A stretch of DNA of 64,000 nt from JBFAPK01 sp040676675 (GCF_040676675.1 NZ_JBFAPK010000017.1:1-64000), one strand, 5' to 3'. Positions 37,399-46,432 are shown, numbered from the stretch's first letter. The notes: generated from the sequence alone by a model not told the origin. Program-made: numbers and translations.

Positions 37399-38148
37399 GT
37401 GCTGGGTCTACCCGCTCACGTGACCGCCTGCCTCTTCGATCTGGACGGTGTGCTGACGCAGACCGCCCTCGTGCACAACGCCGCCTGGACCGAGACCTTC
37501 GACGACTTCCTGCGCCGGCGGGCCGCCGCCACCGGGGAGGAGTTCCGGCCGTTCGACCCGGACGACGACTACAACCACTACGTCGACGGCCGGCCCCGGG
37601 CCGACGGGGTGCGTACCTTCCTCGCCTCGCGCGGCATCACCCTGCCCGAGGGCGACCCGGACGACCCGCCGAGCGCCGACACCGTCAACGGCATCGGCAA
37701 CCGCAAGAACGAGATCCTGCTGCGGCGCCTGCGCAGCGACGGGGTGCAGGTCTACGAGGGTTCGGTCGCGTACCTGCGCGCCGCCGCGCGGGCCGGGCTG
37801 CGCCGGGCCGTCGTCTCGGCCAGCGCCAACACCCGCGAGGTACTCGACGCCGCCGGTATGACCGACCTGATCGAGGCGCGGGTGGACGGGGTGGTCGCCC
37901 GCGAGCAGGGGCTGCGCGGCAAGCCGCACCCGGACACGTTTCTGGCCGCCGCGAAGCTGCTCGGCGTACGGCCGGAGCAGGCCGCCGTCTTCGAGGACGC
38001 GGTCGCCGGCGTGGCGGCCGGCCGGGCCGGTGACTTCGGCCATGTGATCGGCGTTGATCGGGTGGACCACGCCGACGAACTGCGCGCCAACGGCGCCGAC
38101 GTGGTGGTACGCGATCTGGCCGAGCTGCTGGACGAGGAGGCGAAATGA
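37399..38148 (+). CDS. pgmB: beta-phosphoglucomutase family HAD hydrolase
   Basis: This 249-residue HAD protein would isomerise beta-glucose 1-phosphate to glucose 6-phosphate. The HAD motifs are CLFDLDGVLTQT (nucleophile and acid/base aspartates), the cap domain with KNEILLRRL, VVSASANT (motif II), GKPHPDTFL (motif III lysine) and AAVFEDAVAGV (motif IV). It overlaps the GH65 phosphorylase gene as ATGA; that pairing is typical, since the phosphorylase releases beta-glucose 1-phosphate. Start GTG 37399 appears leaderless. Confidence 0.9.
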   Translation: MLGLPAHVTACLFDLDGVLTQTALVHNAAWTETFDDFLRRRAAATGEEFRPFDPDDDYNHYVDGRPRADGVRTFLASRGITLPEGDPDDPPSADTVNGIGNRKNEILLRRLRSDGVQVYEGSVAYLRAAARAGLRRAVVSASANTREVLDAAGMTDLIEARVDGVVAREQGLRGKPHPDTFLAAAKLLGVRPEQAAVFEDAVAGVAAGRAGDFGHVIGVDRVDHADELRANGADVVVRDLAELLDEEAK

Positions 38149-40526
38149 TCCGGGAGCGGGCCTATCCGGTCGAGCCCTGGCACGTCCGGGAGACCCGGCT
38201 CGACCTGGACGTGCTGGCCCAGTCGGAGTCGGTCTTCGCGCTGGCGAACGGGCACGTGGGCCTGCGGGGCAACCTCGACGAGGGCGAGCCGCACGGGCTG
38301 CCCGGCACCTACCTCAACTCGTTCTACGAGCTGCGGCCGCTGCCGTACGCCGAGGCCGGCTACGGCTTCCCGGAGTCCGGCCAGACCGTCGTGAACGTCA
38401 CCAACGGCAAGCCGATCCGGCTGCTCGTGGACGACGAACCGCTCGACGTGCGGTACGGCGAACTGGTCTCCCACGAGCGGGTGCTGGACCTGCGGGCCGG
38501 GACGCTGCACCGGTCGCTGGAGTGGCGCTCCCCGGCCGGACGCGGCGTCCGGGTACGCAGCACCCGGCTGGTCTCCTTCACCCAGCGCTCGGTCGCGGCC
38601 ATCCACTACGAGGTCGAGCCCGTCGACGAGCCGCTGCGGTTGATCATCCAGTCCGAACTGGTGGCCAACGAGGAGCTGCCGAAGCAGAGCAAGGACCCGC
38701 GCGTCGCGGCCGTACTGGAGCAGCCGTTGCAGGCCGAGGAGCGGCTGGTGCAGGAGACCGGCGGGCTGTTGATCCACCGGACCAAGGCGAGCGGCCTGCG
38801 GGTGGCCGCCGCGATGAGCCACCAGATCGACGGGCCGGCCCGGACCAGCGTCGACACCGAGGCGTTCGAGGACTGGGCGCGTACCACGGTGACCTGCGTG
38901 CTCCAGCCGGGCGAGCGGCTGAGCGTGGTGAAGCTGCTGACGTACGGCTGGTCCAGCCGGCGGTCGCTGCCGGGCCTGCGGGACCAGGTCGCCGCCGCCC
39001 AGGCGGGCGCCAAGTTCTCGGGCTGGGACGGGCTGCTCGCGGAGCAGCGGGACTTCCTCGACACCTTCTGGGACGCCTCGGACGTGGTGGTCGAGGGGGA
39101 TCCGGAGGTGCAGCAGGCGGTCCGGTTCGGACTGTTCCACGTCCTCCAGGCCGGCGCCCGGGCCGAGGTACGGCCGATCGCGGCGAAGGGCCTCACCGGC
39201 CCCGGGTACGACGGCCACACCTTCTGGGACACCGAGACCTTCGTCCTGCCGGTGCTCACGTACACCCAGCCGGCCGCCGTGGCGGACGCGCTGCGCTGGC
39301 GGCACTCCACCCTCGACCTCGCCCAGGAACGGGCCCGCACGCTCGGGCTGCACGGCGCGGCGTTCCCGTGGCGGACGATCCGGGGGCAGGAGTGCTCGGC
39401 CTACTGGCCGGCCGGCACCGGCGCGTTCCACATCGCCGCGGACATCGCCGACGCGGTGCGGCGCTACGTGCAGGCCACCGGCGACGACAACTTCGAGCGC
39501 GAGGTGGGGCTGGAACTGCTGGTGGAGACCGCCCGGCTGTGGCGCTCGCTGGGCCACCACGACCGCGCCGGCCGGTTCCACCTCGACGGGGTGACCGGCC
39601 CGGACGAGTACACGGCGGTCAAGAACGACAACGTCTACACGAACCTGATGGCGCAGCGGAACCTGCTGGCCGCGGCCGAGGCGGCCGGCCGGCACACCGA
39701 CCGGGCCTGGCGGCTCGGCGTCGACGACGAGGAGACGGCGAGCTGGCGGGACGCCGCCGGCGACATGCACATCCCGTACGACCCGGAGCTCGGCGTCCAT
39801 CCGCAGGTGGAGGGCTTCACCCGGTTGCAGGAGTGGGACTTCGCGGGCACGCCGCCGGACAACTACCCGCTGCTGCTCAACTACCCCTACTTCGACCTCT
39901 ACCGCAAGCAGGTGGTCAAGCAGGCGGACCTGGTGCTGGCCATGCACTGGCGCGGGGACGCCTTCACGCCCGAGGAGAAGGCTCGCAACTTCGCCTACTA
40001 CGAGCGCCGTACCGTCCGGGACTCGTCCCTGTCGGCCTGCACGCAGGCGGTGCTGGCCGCCGAGGTGGGCCAGCTCGAACTGGCCCACGACTACCTGGGC
40101 GAGGCCGCGCTGATGGACCTGCACGACCTGAACCAGAACACCCGGGACGGCGTGCACGTCGCCTCGCTCGCCGGGGCCTGGATAGCGCTGGTCGCCGGTT
40201 TCGGAGGGCTGCGCGACCACGAGTCGATCCCCGCCTTCGCGCCGCGGCTGCCGAGCCGGATCAACCGGTTGGAGTTCTCGCTGCTCTGGCGCGGGATGCG
40301 GCTGCGGGTGGACGTGCGGAGGGACGAGACGACGTACGCGCTGCGCGAGGGTTCCGGCGGCGGCGGACTGGAGCTACGCCACCACGGCGAGCTGATCCGG
40401 GTCGCGTGCGGCGACTCGGCCACCGTGCCGAACCCGCCGCCGGCGCCGGTCGGACCCCCGCCCGCGCAGCCGGCCGGCCGGGCGCCGGTACGCCGCACCC
40501 TGGAGGACGAGATCGGACCGAAGTGA
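38145..40526 (+). CDS. glycoside hydrolase family 65 disaccharide phosphorylase
   Basis: This 793-residue enzyme belongs to GH65 (maltose, trehalose, kojibiose and related phosphorylases). The catalytic acid is E488 in TGPDEYTAVKNDNVYTN. The FWDTETFVLPVL segment and the phosphate-site KQADLVLAMHW are present. It would split an alpha-linked glucosyl disaccharide with phosphate into beta-glucose 1-phosphate and glucose, which the upstream mutase then uses. The natural sugar cannot be told from sequence; trehalose or maltose are the likely ones. The C-terminal 40 residues are Pro/Ala-rich and outside the fold. Confidence 0.92.
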   Translation: MIRERAYPVEPWHVRETRLDLDVLAQSESVFALANGHVGLRGNLDEGEPHGLPGTYLNSFYELRPLPYAEAGYGFPESGQTVVNVTNGKPIRLLVDDEPLDVRYGELVSHERVLDLRAGTLHRSLEWRSPAGRGVRVRSTRLVSFTQRSVAAIHYEVEPVDEPLRLIIQSELVANEELPKQSKDPRVAAVLEQPLQAEERLVQETGGLLIHRTKASGLRVAAAMSHQIDGPARTSVDTEAFEDWARTTVTCVLQPGERLSVVKLLTYGWSSRRSLPGLRDQVAAAQAGAKFSGWDGLLAEQRDFLDTFWDASDVVVEGDPEVQQAVRFGLFHVLQAGARAEVRPIAAKGLTGPGYDGHTFWDTETFVLPVLTYTQPAAVADALRWRHSTLDLAQERARTLGLHGAAFPWRTIRGQECSAYWPAGTGAFHIAADIADAVRRYVQATGDDNFEREVGLELLVETARLWRSLGHHDRAGRFHLDGVTGPDEYTAVKNDNVYTNLMAQRNLLAAAEAAGRHTDRAWRLGVDDEETASWRDAAGDMHIPYDPELGVHPQVEGFTRLQEWDFAGTPPDNYPLLLNYPYFDLYRKQVVKQADLVLAMHWRGDAFTPEEKARNFAYYERRTVRDSSLSACTQAVLAAEVGQLELAHDYLGEAALMDLHDLNQNTRDGVHVASLAGAWIALVAGFGGLRDHESIPAFAPRLPSRINRLEFSLLWRGMRLRVDVRRDETTYALREGSGGGGLELRHHGELIRVACGDSATVPNPPPAPVGPPPAQPAGRAPVRRTLEDEIGPK

Positions 40527-40538
40527 TCCGAAGTCGGT

Positions 40539-41606
40539 TCACAACACCGACAGGTGCACGTGGTTGGTGTGGTCGCTGGACGGGTCGCCGTGCCCGTCGC
40601 CGTACGACTTCCAGCCCGTGGCGGGGAACCAGATCTGCCGGTACCAGATGACGTACAGCACGCCCAGCTGATCGGCGTTGCGCACCAGGAACGCGGCGAG
40701 GTTGTTGCCGTAGACCTTGTCGTCGCCCGCGGCGTCGCCCCCGAAGCCGCGCCGCTGCGCCGAGAAGTCGCAGGCCCGGCCCTTGGGGTGCTCGTACGGC
40801 CCGCCCGGGCGGTAACACGAGACGAAGCGGGTGAAGCCGGCCCGCCAGGTCTCCGCGAGCGCGTGCGCCAGCCGGGGGGTGATGCACCCCTTGGTGGTCG
40901 GGTCGTCCTGGTCGCAGGACTGCTTCGCCCAGGAACCGTCGGGATTGCGGGGCGCCGGGGTGGCGACCGGCGAGGTGACGGAGACGAAACCGCCGGTGCT
41001 CACACCGCCGACCAGGGCGAGCGCGCGTTCCGCCTCCTGCTTGCGCCGGGTCATCACCGCCAGCTGCCGGCGCTGCTCGACCACGGTCGCGTCGATCGCG
41101 GCCTTCGCCCGTGCGGCGCGCCGGCGGGACTCGTCCAGCTCGCGCAGCCGCCCGTCGTTCCAGACCGAGATCTGGTCGAGGCCGGTCGCCCGTTCGAGCA
41201 GTGTGTCCGGGGAGGAGCTGCGCAGCAGGAGCAGGGCCGGCCCGACCCGGCCGATCCGGTACGCGTGGGTGGCGATCGCGCCGACCTGCGGTACCAACTC
41301 GCCGATCCGGCGGTCGAGGCGGTCGAGTTCGGCGACGAGCCGCGCCTGCCGTCGCTGGGAGTTCTCCAGCGCGGCGCGCGCCGCGAGGTACTCGCGACCG
41401 GTCGCCTCCAGCACGTCCCGCAGGATCGGGGTGCCGCCCTCGCCGTCGGGCAGCGGGTCGGTCGGCGATGCCACCGCGCCGGGAGCGGCCGCGGCGGGCA
41501 GGGCACCGCCGGGCAGACCTCCCGGTGGGGCCGCGACGGCCACGGCGAGCAGACTCGCCGCGGCGTGCAGCGCCGGTCGGGACCACCGGCGCGCGGAAGC
41601 CGGCAT
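40539..41606 (-). CDS. secreted coiled-coil protein with C-terminal ARB-type (peptidase-like) domain
   Basis: The 355-residue product has a signal peptide (LHAAASLLAVAVAAPP...ALPAAAA), a long coiled coil (about residues 65-200) like those of cell-wall hydrolase regulators, and a C-terminal domain of about 130 residues with RFVSCYRPGG, HPKGRACDFSAQ and DHTNHVHLSVL. The His/Asp pattern HPKGRACDF and NHVH resembles metal peptidases of the M15 or related ARB-07466-type fold, so it may act on peptidoglycan. ATG 41606 has GGGAGGT seven bases upstream. It is convergent with the GH65 gene, 12 bp apart. Confidence 0.8.
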   Translation of the reverse strand: MPASARRWSRPALHAAASLLAVAVAAPPGGLPGGALPAAAAPGAVASPTDPLPDGEGGTPILRDVLEATGREYLAARAALENSQRRQARLVAELDRLDRRIGELVPQVGAIATHAYRIGRVGPALLLLRSSSPDTLLERATGLDQISVWNDGRLRELDESRRRAARAKAAIDATVVEQRRQLAVMTRRKQEAERALALVGGVSTGGFVSVTSPVATPAPRNPDGSWAKQSCDQDDPTTKGCITPRLAHALAETWRAGFTRFVSCYRPGGPYEHPKGRACDFSAQRRGFGGDAAGDDKVYGNNLAAFLVRNADQLGVLYVIWYRQIWFPATGWKSYGDGHGDPSSDHTNHVHLSVL

Positions 41607-41768
41607 GGGCGTACCTCCCGTCGGCCGCCCGGTGGCCGGCCGGCGGGTGTGCCGCCGTACCGTACGGTCTCCGCCGGGCGGGACCGGTGCGAGCCTACCG
41701 AACGCACCACCCAGCCGGGCCGGAATGACCCGCTTTGAGCTGGGAAAATGCTCCTCGGCTCCCCCCGC

Positions 41769-41824
41769 GATCTAGGGCAAATCCGCGTGAGATGATCTCT
41801 AATCACAAGGATTTGCCCTAGATC
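41769..41824 (-). repeat. 56-bp palindromic element, copy 2 (gene-end hairpin)
   Basis: GATCTAGGGCAAATC (41769-41783) and its perfect complement (41810-41824) flank a 26-base centre. It begins 16 bp past the stop codon of the small minus-strand gene at 41841. It matches the copy at 6172-6227 at 48 of 56 positions, and both copies sit directly at gene ends. Confidence 0.75.
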
Positions 41825-41840
41825 GGCGCGCCCAGGTCGG

Positions 41841-42029
41841 TCAGATCGGTCTGCCCTGGGACGGGCGGCCGGCGCGGTCGTGCGGCGCCATCGCCAGCGG
41901 ATCGTCGGCGGTACGCGCCTTGTGCGCCACCTCGTCGCCCCATTCCCCGCGCTCGGCCGACTCCTGCTCCGGCCGCTCGTCGTCGGGCCGCTTCGCCTGC
42001 TCTGCCTCGGTCTTCGCCTTCCGGCCCAT
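41841..42029 (-). CDS. small charged hypothetical protein
   Basis: The 62-residue product is strongly hydrophilic (MGRKAKTEAEQAKRPDDERP at the start) and has no hydrophobic core, so it is probably disordered. ATG 42029 has a good GAGGAGAG ribosome site, and a palindromic element follows the stop. No family was recognised. The ribosome site and clean gene end argue that it is real. Confidence 0.55.
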   Translation of the reverse strand: MGRKAKTEAEQAKRPDDERPEQESAERGEWGDEVAHKARTADDPLAMAPHDRAGRPSQGRPI

Positions 42030-42233
42030 GACTCTCCTCGCGGTCGTGCGCTACCCGCCGCCGCCGGGACGGGGCGTCGCGCGCCGTCCCGCCGGCCTGT
42101 CCCGCGGGTCGTTCCCACCACCCGGAGCGGCAAACCCAGTCCCCGCGCCGCGCCCGGTCGACGGGCCCGGGAGTGGGCGGTTGGGCAGCGGGTATGGCGA
42201 TGCCTGGCAGACCCGAGGGAGGGGAGCGGGGAC

Positions 42234-42884
42234 ATGGCAACGCGGACGACCGAGACGACGATCCCGGCCGGTGAGGTCGAGCTCAGTGCCGACATCGTGC
42301 TTCCCGAGAGCGTGGACGGGGTGGTGCTCTTCGCCCACGGCAGCGGCAGTTCCCGCTACAGCCCCCGGAACCGGGCGGTGGCCGGCACGCTCAACGAGCA
42401 CGCCCTCGCCACCGTGCTGGTCGACCTGCTCACCCCGGACGAGGAGCGGATCGACGAGCGTACCGCCGAACTGCGCTTCGACATCGACCTGCTCTCCAAC
42501 CGGCTGGTCGGCATCGTCGACTGGCTGCGTACCGGCGCCGAGCTGCCCGTACTGCCGATCGGGCTGTTCGGGGCGAGTACCGGCGCGGCGGCGGCGCTCT
42601 CGGCGGCGGCCGCCCGGCCGGACGACGTGCCGGCGGTGGTTTCCCGGGGCGGGCGGCCGGACCTGGCCGGGGCGGACCTGCCGGAGGTACGAGCCGCCAC
42701 GTTGCTGCTGGTCGGGGAGCGGGACGAGGAGGTGCTGGGCCTCAACGACGTGGCCCGCAGGGCGCTGGGCGGCGAGGCGGTGCTGCACGTCGTGCCGGGC
42801 GCGACCCACCTGTTCGAGGAGCCCGGGGCGCTGGAGCGGGTGGCCGACGAGGCGGCCCTCTGGTTCGGCGACCACCTGGGCTGA
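42234..42884 (+). CDS. alpha/beta hydrolase (dienelactone hydrolase-like)
   Basis: This 216-residue serine hydrolase has an oxyanion loop HGSGSSRYSPRN, nucleophile S115 in GASTGAAAAL, acid D in LLVGERDEEVLG and histidine in PGATHLFEEPGAL. Proteins of this layout are often encoded next to phosphoribosyltransferases or act as small esterases; no such neighbour is present here. ATG 42234 has a purine-rich GGGAGGGGAGCGGGG upstream. A 20-bp imperfect hairpin follows the stop codon. Confidence 0.87.
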   Translation: MATRTTETTIPAGEVELSADIVLPESVDGVVLFAHGSGSSRYSPRNRAVAGTLNEHALATVLVDLLTPDEERIDERTAELRFDIDLLSNRLVGIVDWLRTGAELPVLPIGLFGASTGAAAALSAAAARPDDVPAVVSRGGRPDLAGADLPEVRAATLLLVGERDEEVLGLNDVARRALGGEAVLHVVPGATHLFEEPGALERVADEAALWFGDHLG

Positions 42885-42900
42885 TCCGAACCGCCGTTGA

Positions 42901-42970
42901 TCCGCACAAATACAGAGAAAGGGTGGCCTCGAACGCGCCGGAGGGGATTATTTCTCTGAATTTGTGCGGA
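42901..42970 (+). terminator. long inverted repeat after the hydrolase gene
   Basis: TCCGCACAAATACAGAGAAA (42901-42920) pairs with 42951-42970 with a single mismatch around a 30-base loop. The AT-rich arms are unusual for this genome. It may be a terminator, or a mobile palindrome. Confidence 0.6.
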
Positions 42971-43016
42971 TGATCAACCCTGCGGATCAATCGAGCGGTC
43001 CCGGCGACCCGCGCGG

Positions 43017-43045
43017 TTGACCGTGAGAGCGCTCTCACGCATGCT
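43017..43045 (+). promoter_or_regulatory. promoter with LacI-type operator in the spacer
   Basis: TTGACC (43017-43022) and CATGCT (43040-43045) are 17 bases apart. The spacer is a near-perfect palindrome, GTGAGAGCGCTCTCAC (43023-43038), with the central CG and TGAGAGCG half-site typical of LacI/GalR-family operators. ATG 43053 follows seven bases after the -10, so the message would be leaderless. Confidence 0.6.
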
Positions 43046-43052
43046 GGGGCGC

Positions 43053-43658
43053 ATGTCGATCGAGATCCGCCCCTACCGCCCCGACGACCGCGCGGCGGTG
43101 TACGACATCTGCATCCGTACCGCCGACGCGGGCCAGGACGCGCGCGACCAGTACCGGGACCCGGACGTGCTGCCGGAGATCTTCGCGGGCCCGTACGCCC
43201 ACCTGGAGCCGGACCTGGCCTTCGTCCTCGCCGACGACGACCGCGCGGTCGGCTACGTGCTCGGTACCGCCGACACCGCCCGCTTCGTCGCCCGCTTCCG
43301 CGACGAGTGGCTGCCCCTGGTGTCGGCGCGTTATCCGGCCCGCGACGGCGCCCCGACCACGCCGGACGAGATCATGGTCCACCTGTTGCACACGCCCGAG
43401 CGGATGCTCGTGCCCGAGCTGGCCGACTACCCCGCTCACCTGCACATCGACCTGCTGCCGGACTACCAGCGGGCCGGGCACGGGCGCCGGCTGGTCGAGA
43501 CCTTCGTGGCGGTACTGCGGCGCAAGGGCGTGCGGGCACTGCACGTCGGCATGGTCACCGCGAACCGGCCCGCCCGCCCGTTCTACGACCGGCTCGGCTT
43601 CCACGTCATCGACGTCCCCGACCCCGGCCCGCTGACCTACCTCGGCCTGACGGTCTGA
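43053..43658 (+). CDS. GNAT family N-acetyltransferase
   Basis: This 201-residue protein has the GNAT fold with the acetyl-CoA loop DYQRAGHGRRLVETF and the C-terminal RPFYDRLGFHVI. The overall form, with EIRPYRPDDRAAVYDICIRTADAG, resembles the acetyltransferase-like domain found with O-GlcNAcase-type enzymes. The substrate is unknown. Of the two in-frame ATGs (43041, 43053) the second is chosen from the promoter spacing. A LacI-type operator directly upstream suggests carbohydrate-responsive control. Confidence 0.85.
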   Translation: MSIEIRPYRPDDRAAVYDICIRTADAGQDARDQYRDPDVLPEIFAGPYAHLEPDLAFVLADDDRAVGYVLGTADTARFVARFRDEWLPLVSARYPARDGAPTTPDEIMVHLLHTPERMLVPELADYPAHLHIDLLPDYQRAGHGRRLVETFVAVLRRKGVRALHVGMVTANRPARPFYDRLGFHVIDVPDPGPLTYLGLTV

Positions 43659-43670
43659 CCATCGGCTGGC

Positions 43671-43707
43671 CCGGCTCGGCTCGGCTCGGCCCGGCTCGGC
43701 CCGGCCC
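43671..43707. repeat. pentanucleotide microsatellite
   Basis: Seven tandem units of YCGGC (CCGGC or TCGGC) lie just after the GNAT stop codon. Confidence 0.7.
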
Positions 43708-43795
43708 GTCGGACCGACCCCGTCCGGCTCGCGGTCCGGCGGGCCCCCGGTCCGTCCAACCGGGCCGGCGGACACTCCGGTGGACGGGCCGGGCG

Positions 43796-44200
43796 TCAGT
43801 CCGCGTTGGACCAGGACCGGGTGGAGAGGACCAGCCGGTACCCGTCCGGGTCCGCGACCGTGACGCCCCACCGGTCCCAGTACGGCCCCTGCGAGACCCG
43901 GGTGCCGCCCGCCTCCTCCAGCCGGCGCACCAACTCCTCGTCGACCGGCCCGTCCAGGTAGAGCACCAGCAGGTCCTCCGCCGACGGGCTGGGCGTCGCG
44001 GTCAGGTTCTCGCCGCCGACCAGCTCCAGGTGCCAGGTCGCCGCCGGCCAGCCCAGGATCAGCAGGTCGTGCTCGCCGGGCCCCTCGGCCGAGGCCCGGT
44101 ACAGCACCCGCAGGCCGAGCCCGTGCACGTAGAAGCGCTCCGCGGCGGCGAGGTCGCGGGCGGGACGGGCGAGGCGGACGTGCGCGGACGGATCGATCAC
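43796..44200 (-). CDS. glyoxalase/VOC superfamily protein
   Basis: This 134-residue protein has the vicinal oxygen chelate pattern: HVRLARPARDLAAAERFYVHGLGLRVLYRA, a central strand pair (TWHLELV) and the end GVTVADPDGYRLVLSTRSW. Two such half-domains bind a metal with H/E residues. The substrate is not predictable. GTG 44200 has GGGAGGAAAG seven bases upstream and is preferred to ATG 44230. Confidence 0.88.
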   Translation of the reverse strand: MIDPSAHVRLARPARDLAAAERFYVHGLGLRVLYRASAEGPGEHDLLILGWPAATWHLELVGGENLTATPSPSAEDLLVLYLDGPVDEELVRRLEEAGGTRVSQGPYWDRWGVTVADPDGYRLVLSTRSWSNAD

Positions 44201-44264
44201 GGCTTTCCTCCCGTACGGTGTGGTGATCATCCTGCGACCTGAACCCCGATTCAGGTCAAACCGC

Positions 44265-45047
44265 TCACGCCGAACCCCTCCGGCCGGCGGCGTGCAGCCG
44301 GTCCAGCACGTACTCCAGGAAGGCGCGGGCGTCGGTGGCGGCCAGCGCCGGGTTCGGACCCCGCCCGGCGGCGTGCCCGGCCATCGCCGTGCCGATCACC
44401 TCCGCGAACTCCGGTGTTGCCCGCCGGGCCCACTCGGCGGCGGCCGGCTTCGCGCGCCAGCTCCGCCCGGTCGCGAAACACAGCGCCCGGCACCCGTTCA
44501 GCACAGCGTTGTCGCCGTGCGTCGCGAGACCCTTGAGGTGCTCCTCGACCGACTCGATCACCACCGGCAGCAGGCTCTCGAACGGCGCCGGACGCATCAG
44601 CTCCCGAGGTCGCGGCCCGAAGAGCGCGACGTCGCACTGGTACGCGACCGAGCGGTCGATGGCGTACCAGAAGCCGGGCCCGTCGTACGGGTCCGTGCTC
44701 ACCTTCGGGGTCAGCTCGCGACCGGTGTTCAGGTTGAGCGCGTAGCCCGCCGCGACCGTGCCCGCCCGGACGACCGGCTCGCCGTAGAGGACGAACTCCA
44801 GCCCGGCCGCCGGACACGGCAGCACCCGGTGGTCCAGCCGGGCGGCGAGGTCCCGCAGCACCGGCTCGCTCGGGGGCCGGATCGTGACGCAGATCAGGTC
44901 GATGTCGCTGCGACCGGGGACGTAGCCGTCGAGGGCGAGCGACCCGGTCGGATAGACCGCCACCAGCTCGTCGCCGAACGCGCCGTGCAGCCGGTGCAGG
45001 AGCGAGTCGAGGTACGTGGCTTCGGCGGCCGGAAGGCGGATCGTCAT
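44265..45047 (-). CDS. nucleotidyltransferase with aminoglycoside adenylyltransferase-like architecture
   Basis: This 260-residue protein has the nucleotidyltransferase motif GSLALDGYVPGRSDIDLICV, in which GS and DxD bind the nucleotide and metal, and a helical C-terminal domain of about 100 residues as in AadA-type (DUF4111) enzymes. Length matches that family. Many chromosomal homologues have no proven resistance role, so the substrate is left open. ATG 45047 follows AGGGTG. An upstream extension to 45143 is possible but has no ribosome site. Confidence 0.82.
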   Translation of the reverse strand: MTIRLPAAEATYLDSLLHRLHGAFGDELVAVYPTGSLALDGYVPGRSDIDLICVTIRPPSEPVLRDLAARLDHRVLPCPAAGLEFVLYGEPVVRAGTVAAGYALNLNTGRELTPKVSTDPYDGPGFWYAIDRSVAYQCDVALFGPRPRELMRPAPFESLLPVVIESVEEHLKGLATHGDNAVLNGCRALCFATGRSWRAKPAAAEWARRATPEFAEVIGTAMAGHAAGRGPNPALAATDARAFLEYVLDRLHAAGRRGSA

Positions 45048-45187
45048 CCGGACACCCTGCCACGTACCGGGCCGCCGCTCCCACCGGATCGCCGTTCCCG
45101 CCGCGTCACCGCTCGCGGCCGGATCGCCGGCAGGGGCCCGCACCGCGCGCTGCGCGCGGCCGGACCACTTCGGCGCCCGGCGGTCGG

Positions 45188-46432
45188 TCAGTCCGCCGCG
45201 CCGCCCGGTGCCACCCGTTGACCGACGCGGGCGAACCGGGGCAGCGCCGCGAGCAGGCCGAGCACGATGACGACCAGCCCGTAGCCGGTGGCGGTCTCAC
45301 CCAGGCCCAGCCGGGGCACGATCATTCCGGCCGCCACCGCCGGCACGCTGAAGGCCAGGTAGCTGACCACGTAGATCGAGGCGAAGAGTTCGGCCCGCTC
45401 GCCCGGAGCGGGTAGCGCCGCGAGGGACCGGAACGCGCCGAGGAACGCCGCGCCGAAGCCGACGCCCGCCACCGCCGTACCGGCGAAGAAGAGCGGCGCC
45501 GACCCGAGGCCGAGGGCGAGCAGGCTCACCGCCGTACCGGCCGCGAGCAGGACCGAGCCGACCACCATCACCCGGCGGGGTGCCCGGTCGCGGGCGAACA
45601 GGGCCGCCGCCGCGCCGAAGCCCATCAGGGTGGTCACCACCAGCCCGCCGACCAGGTGACTGCCGACGTGCAGGCTGCTCGCGGTCAGCGACGGGCCGAG
45701 CGAGAGGTAGAGCCCGCCGATCGCCCAGGTGGCGACCAGGGGCGGGGTGGCGCTGAGGAAGTGCGGACGGGCGTGCGCCGGTACCGCGATGCGGGGCCGC
45801 AGCGACGCGAGCGCGCCGGGGCGGCGGGACACGGTCTCCGGCAGCAGCGCGACCGCGAGCGCCAGCAGGACGAAGGCGACGGCGAGCCCGCCGAAGACCA
45901 GCGTGGTGGGGGCGGAGGCGTACTGGAGCAGCAGGCCGGAGCCGAGTGCCCCGACGGCCAGACCGACGGCGGGGGCGATGCTGTTCACGAGCGCGCCCCG
46001 ACGGGGACGCGCGGGCGGTTGCAGGTCCACCAGGGCGGCGCTGATCGCCCCGGCCGCCGCGCCGGTGGCCAGGCCCTGCACGGTACGGGCGGCGAGCAGC
46101 CAGCCGACGCCGTGGGCGTCGAGGAAGACGAGCATGCTCGCCGCCTCGGCCACCAGCGCCGCGGCCAGTACGGGGCGCCGGCCGAGATGGTCGGAGAGGG
46201 CGCCCACGGTGACGAGGGCCACCAGCAGGGCGAGCGCGTAGATCGCGAAGACCGAGGTCAGCACGGTGGCGGAGAAGCCCCAGCGCTGCTGGTACACGAC
46301 GTAGAGGGGGGTGGGGGCGCCGGCGGCGGACATCAGGATCAGCAGTGCCGCGCCGAGCAGCCAGAAACCGCCCGAGTGGGACATGACTCCCGTTCTGGGG
46401 CGGGTTGGGGTGACGTCACGGGCCTGGGTCAT
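45188..46432 (-). CDS. MFS transporter
   Basis: The 414-residue protein has twelve likely spans and the signature loop GALSDHLGRRPVLAAALV between spans 2 and 3. The PTPLYVVYQQRWGFS segment after the first helix is seen in drug-exporter-like MFS proteins. ATG 46432 has GGAGGAGC eight bases upstream. It is divergent from an ArsR-type regulator, with inverted repeats in the gap that should control both genes. Confidence 0.87.
   Translation of the reverse strand: MTQARDVTPTRPRTGVMSHSGGFWLLGAALLILMSAAGAPTPLYVVYQQRWGFSATVLTSVFAIYALALLVALVTVGALSDHLGRRPVLAAALVAEAASMLVFLDAHGVGWLLAARTVQGLATGAAAGAISAALVDLQPPARPRRGALVNSIAPAVGLAVGALGSGLLLQYASAPTTLVFGGLAVAFVLLALAVALLPETVSRRPGALASLRPRIAVPAHARPHFLSATPPLVATWAIGGLYLSLGPSLTASSLHVGSHLVGGLVVTTLMGFGAAAALFARDRAPRRVMVVGSVLLAAGTAVSLLALGLGSAPLFFAGTAVAGVGFGAAFLGAFRSLAALPAPGERAELFASIYVVSYLAFSVPAVAAGMIVPRLGLGETATGYGLVVIVLGLLAALPRFARVGQRVAPGGAAD

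Noticed and set aside
37752..40220. An 822-codon frame antisense to the GH65 gene
   Set aside because: It is a composition shadow; the plus strand has the GH65 catalytic motif and ATGA coupling to the mutase gene.
44265..45047. Naming the nucleotidyltransferase as an aminoglycoside resistance gene
   Set aside because: The fold and length match AadA-type enzymes, but many chromosomal homologues have no shown resistance role and no mobile context is present.
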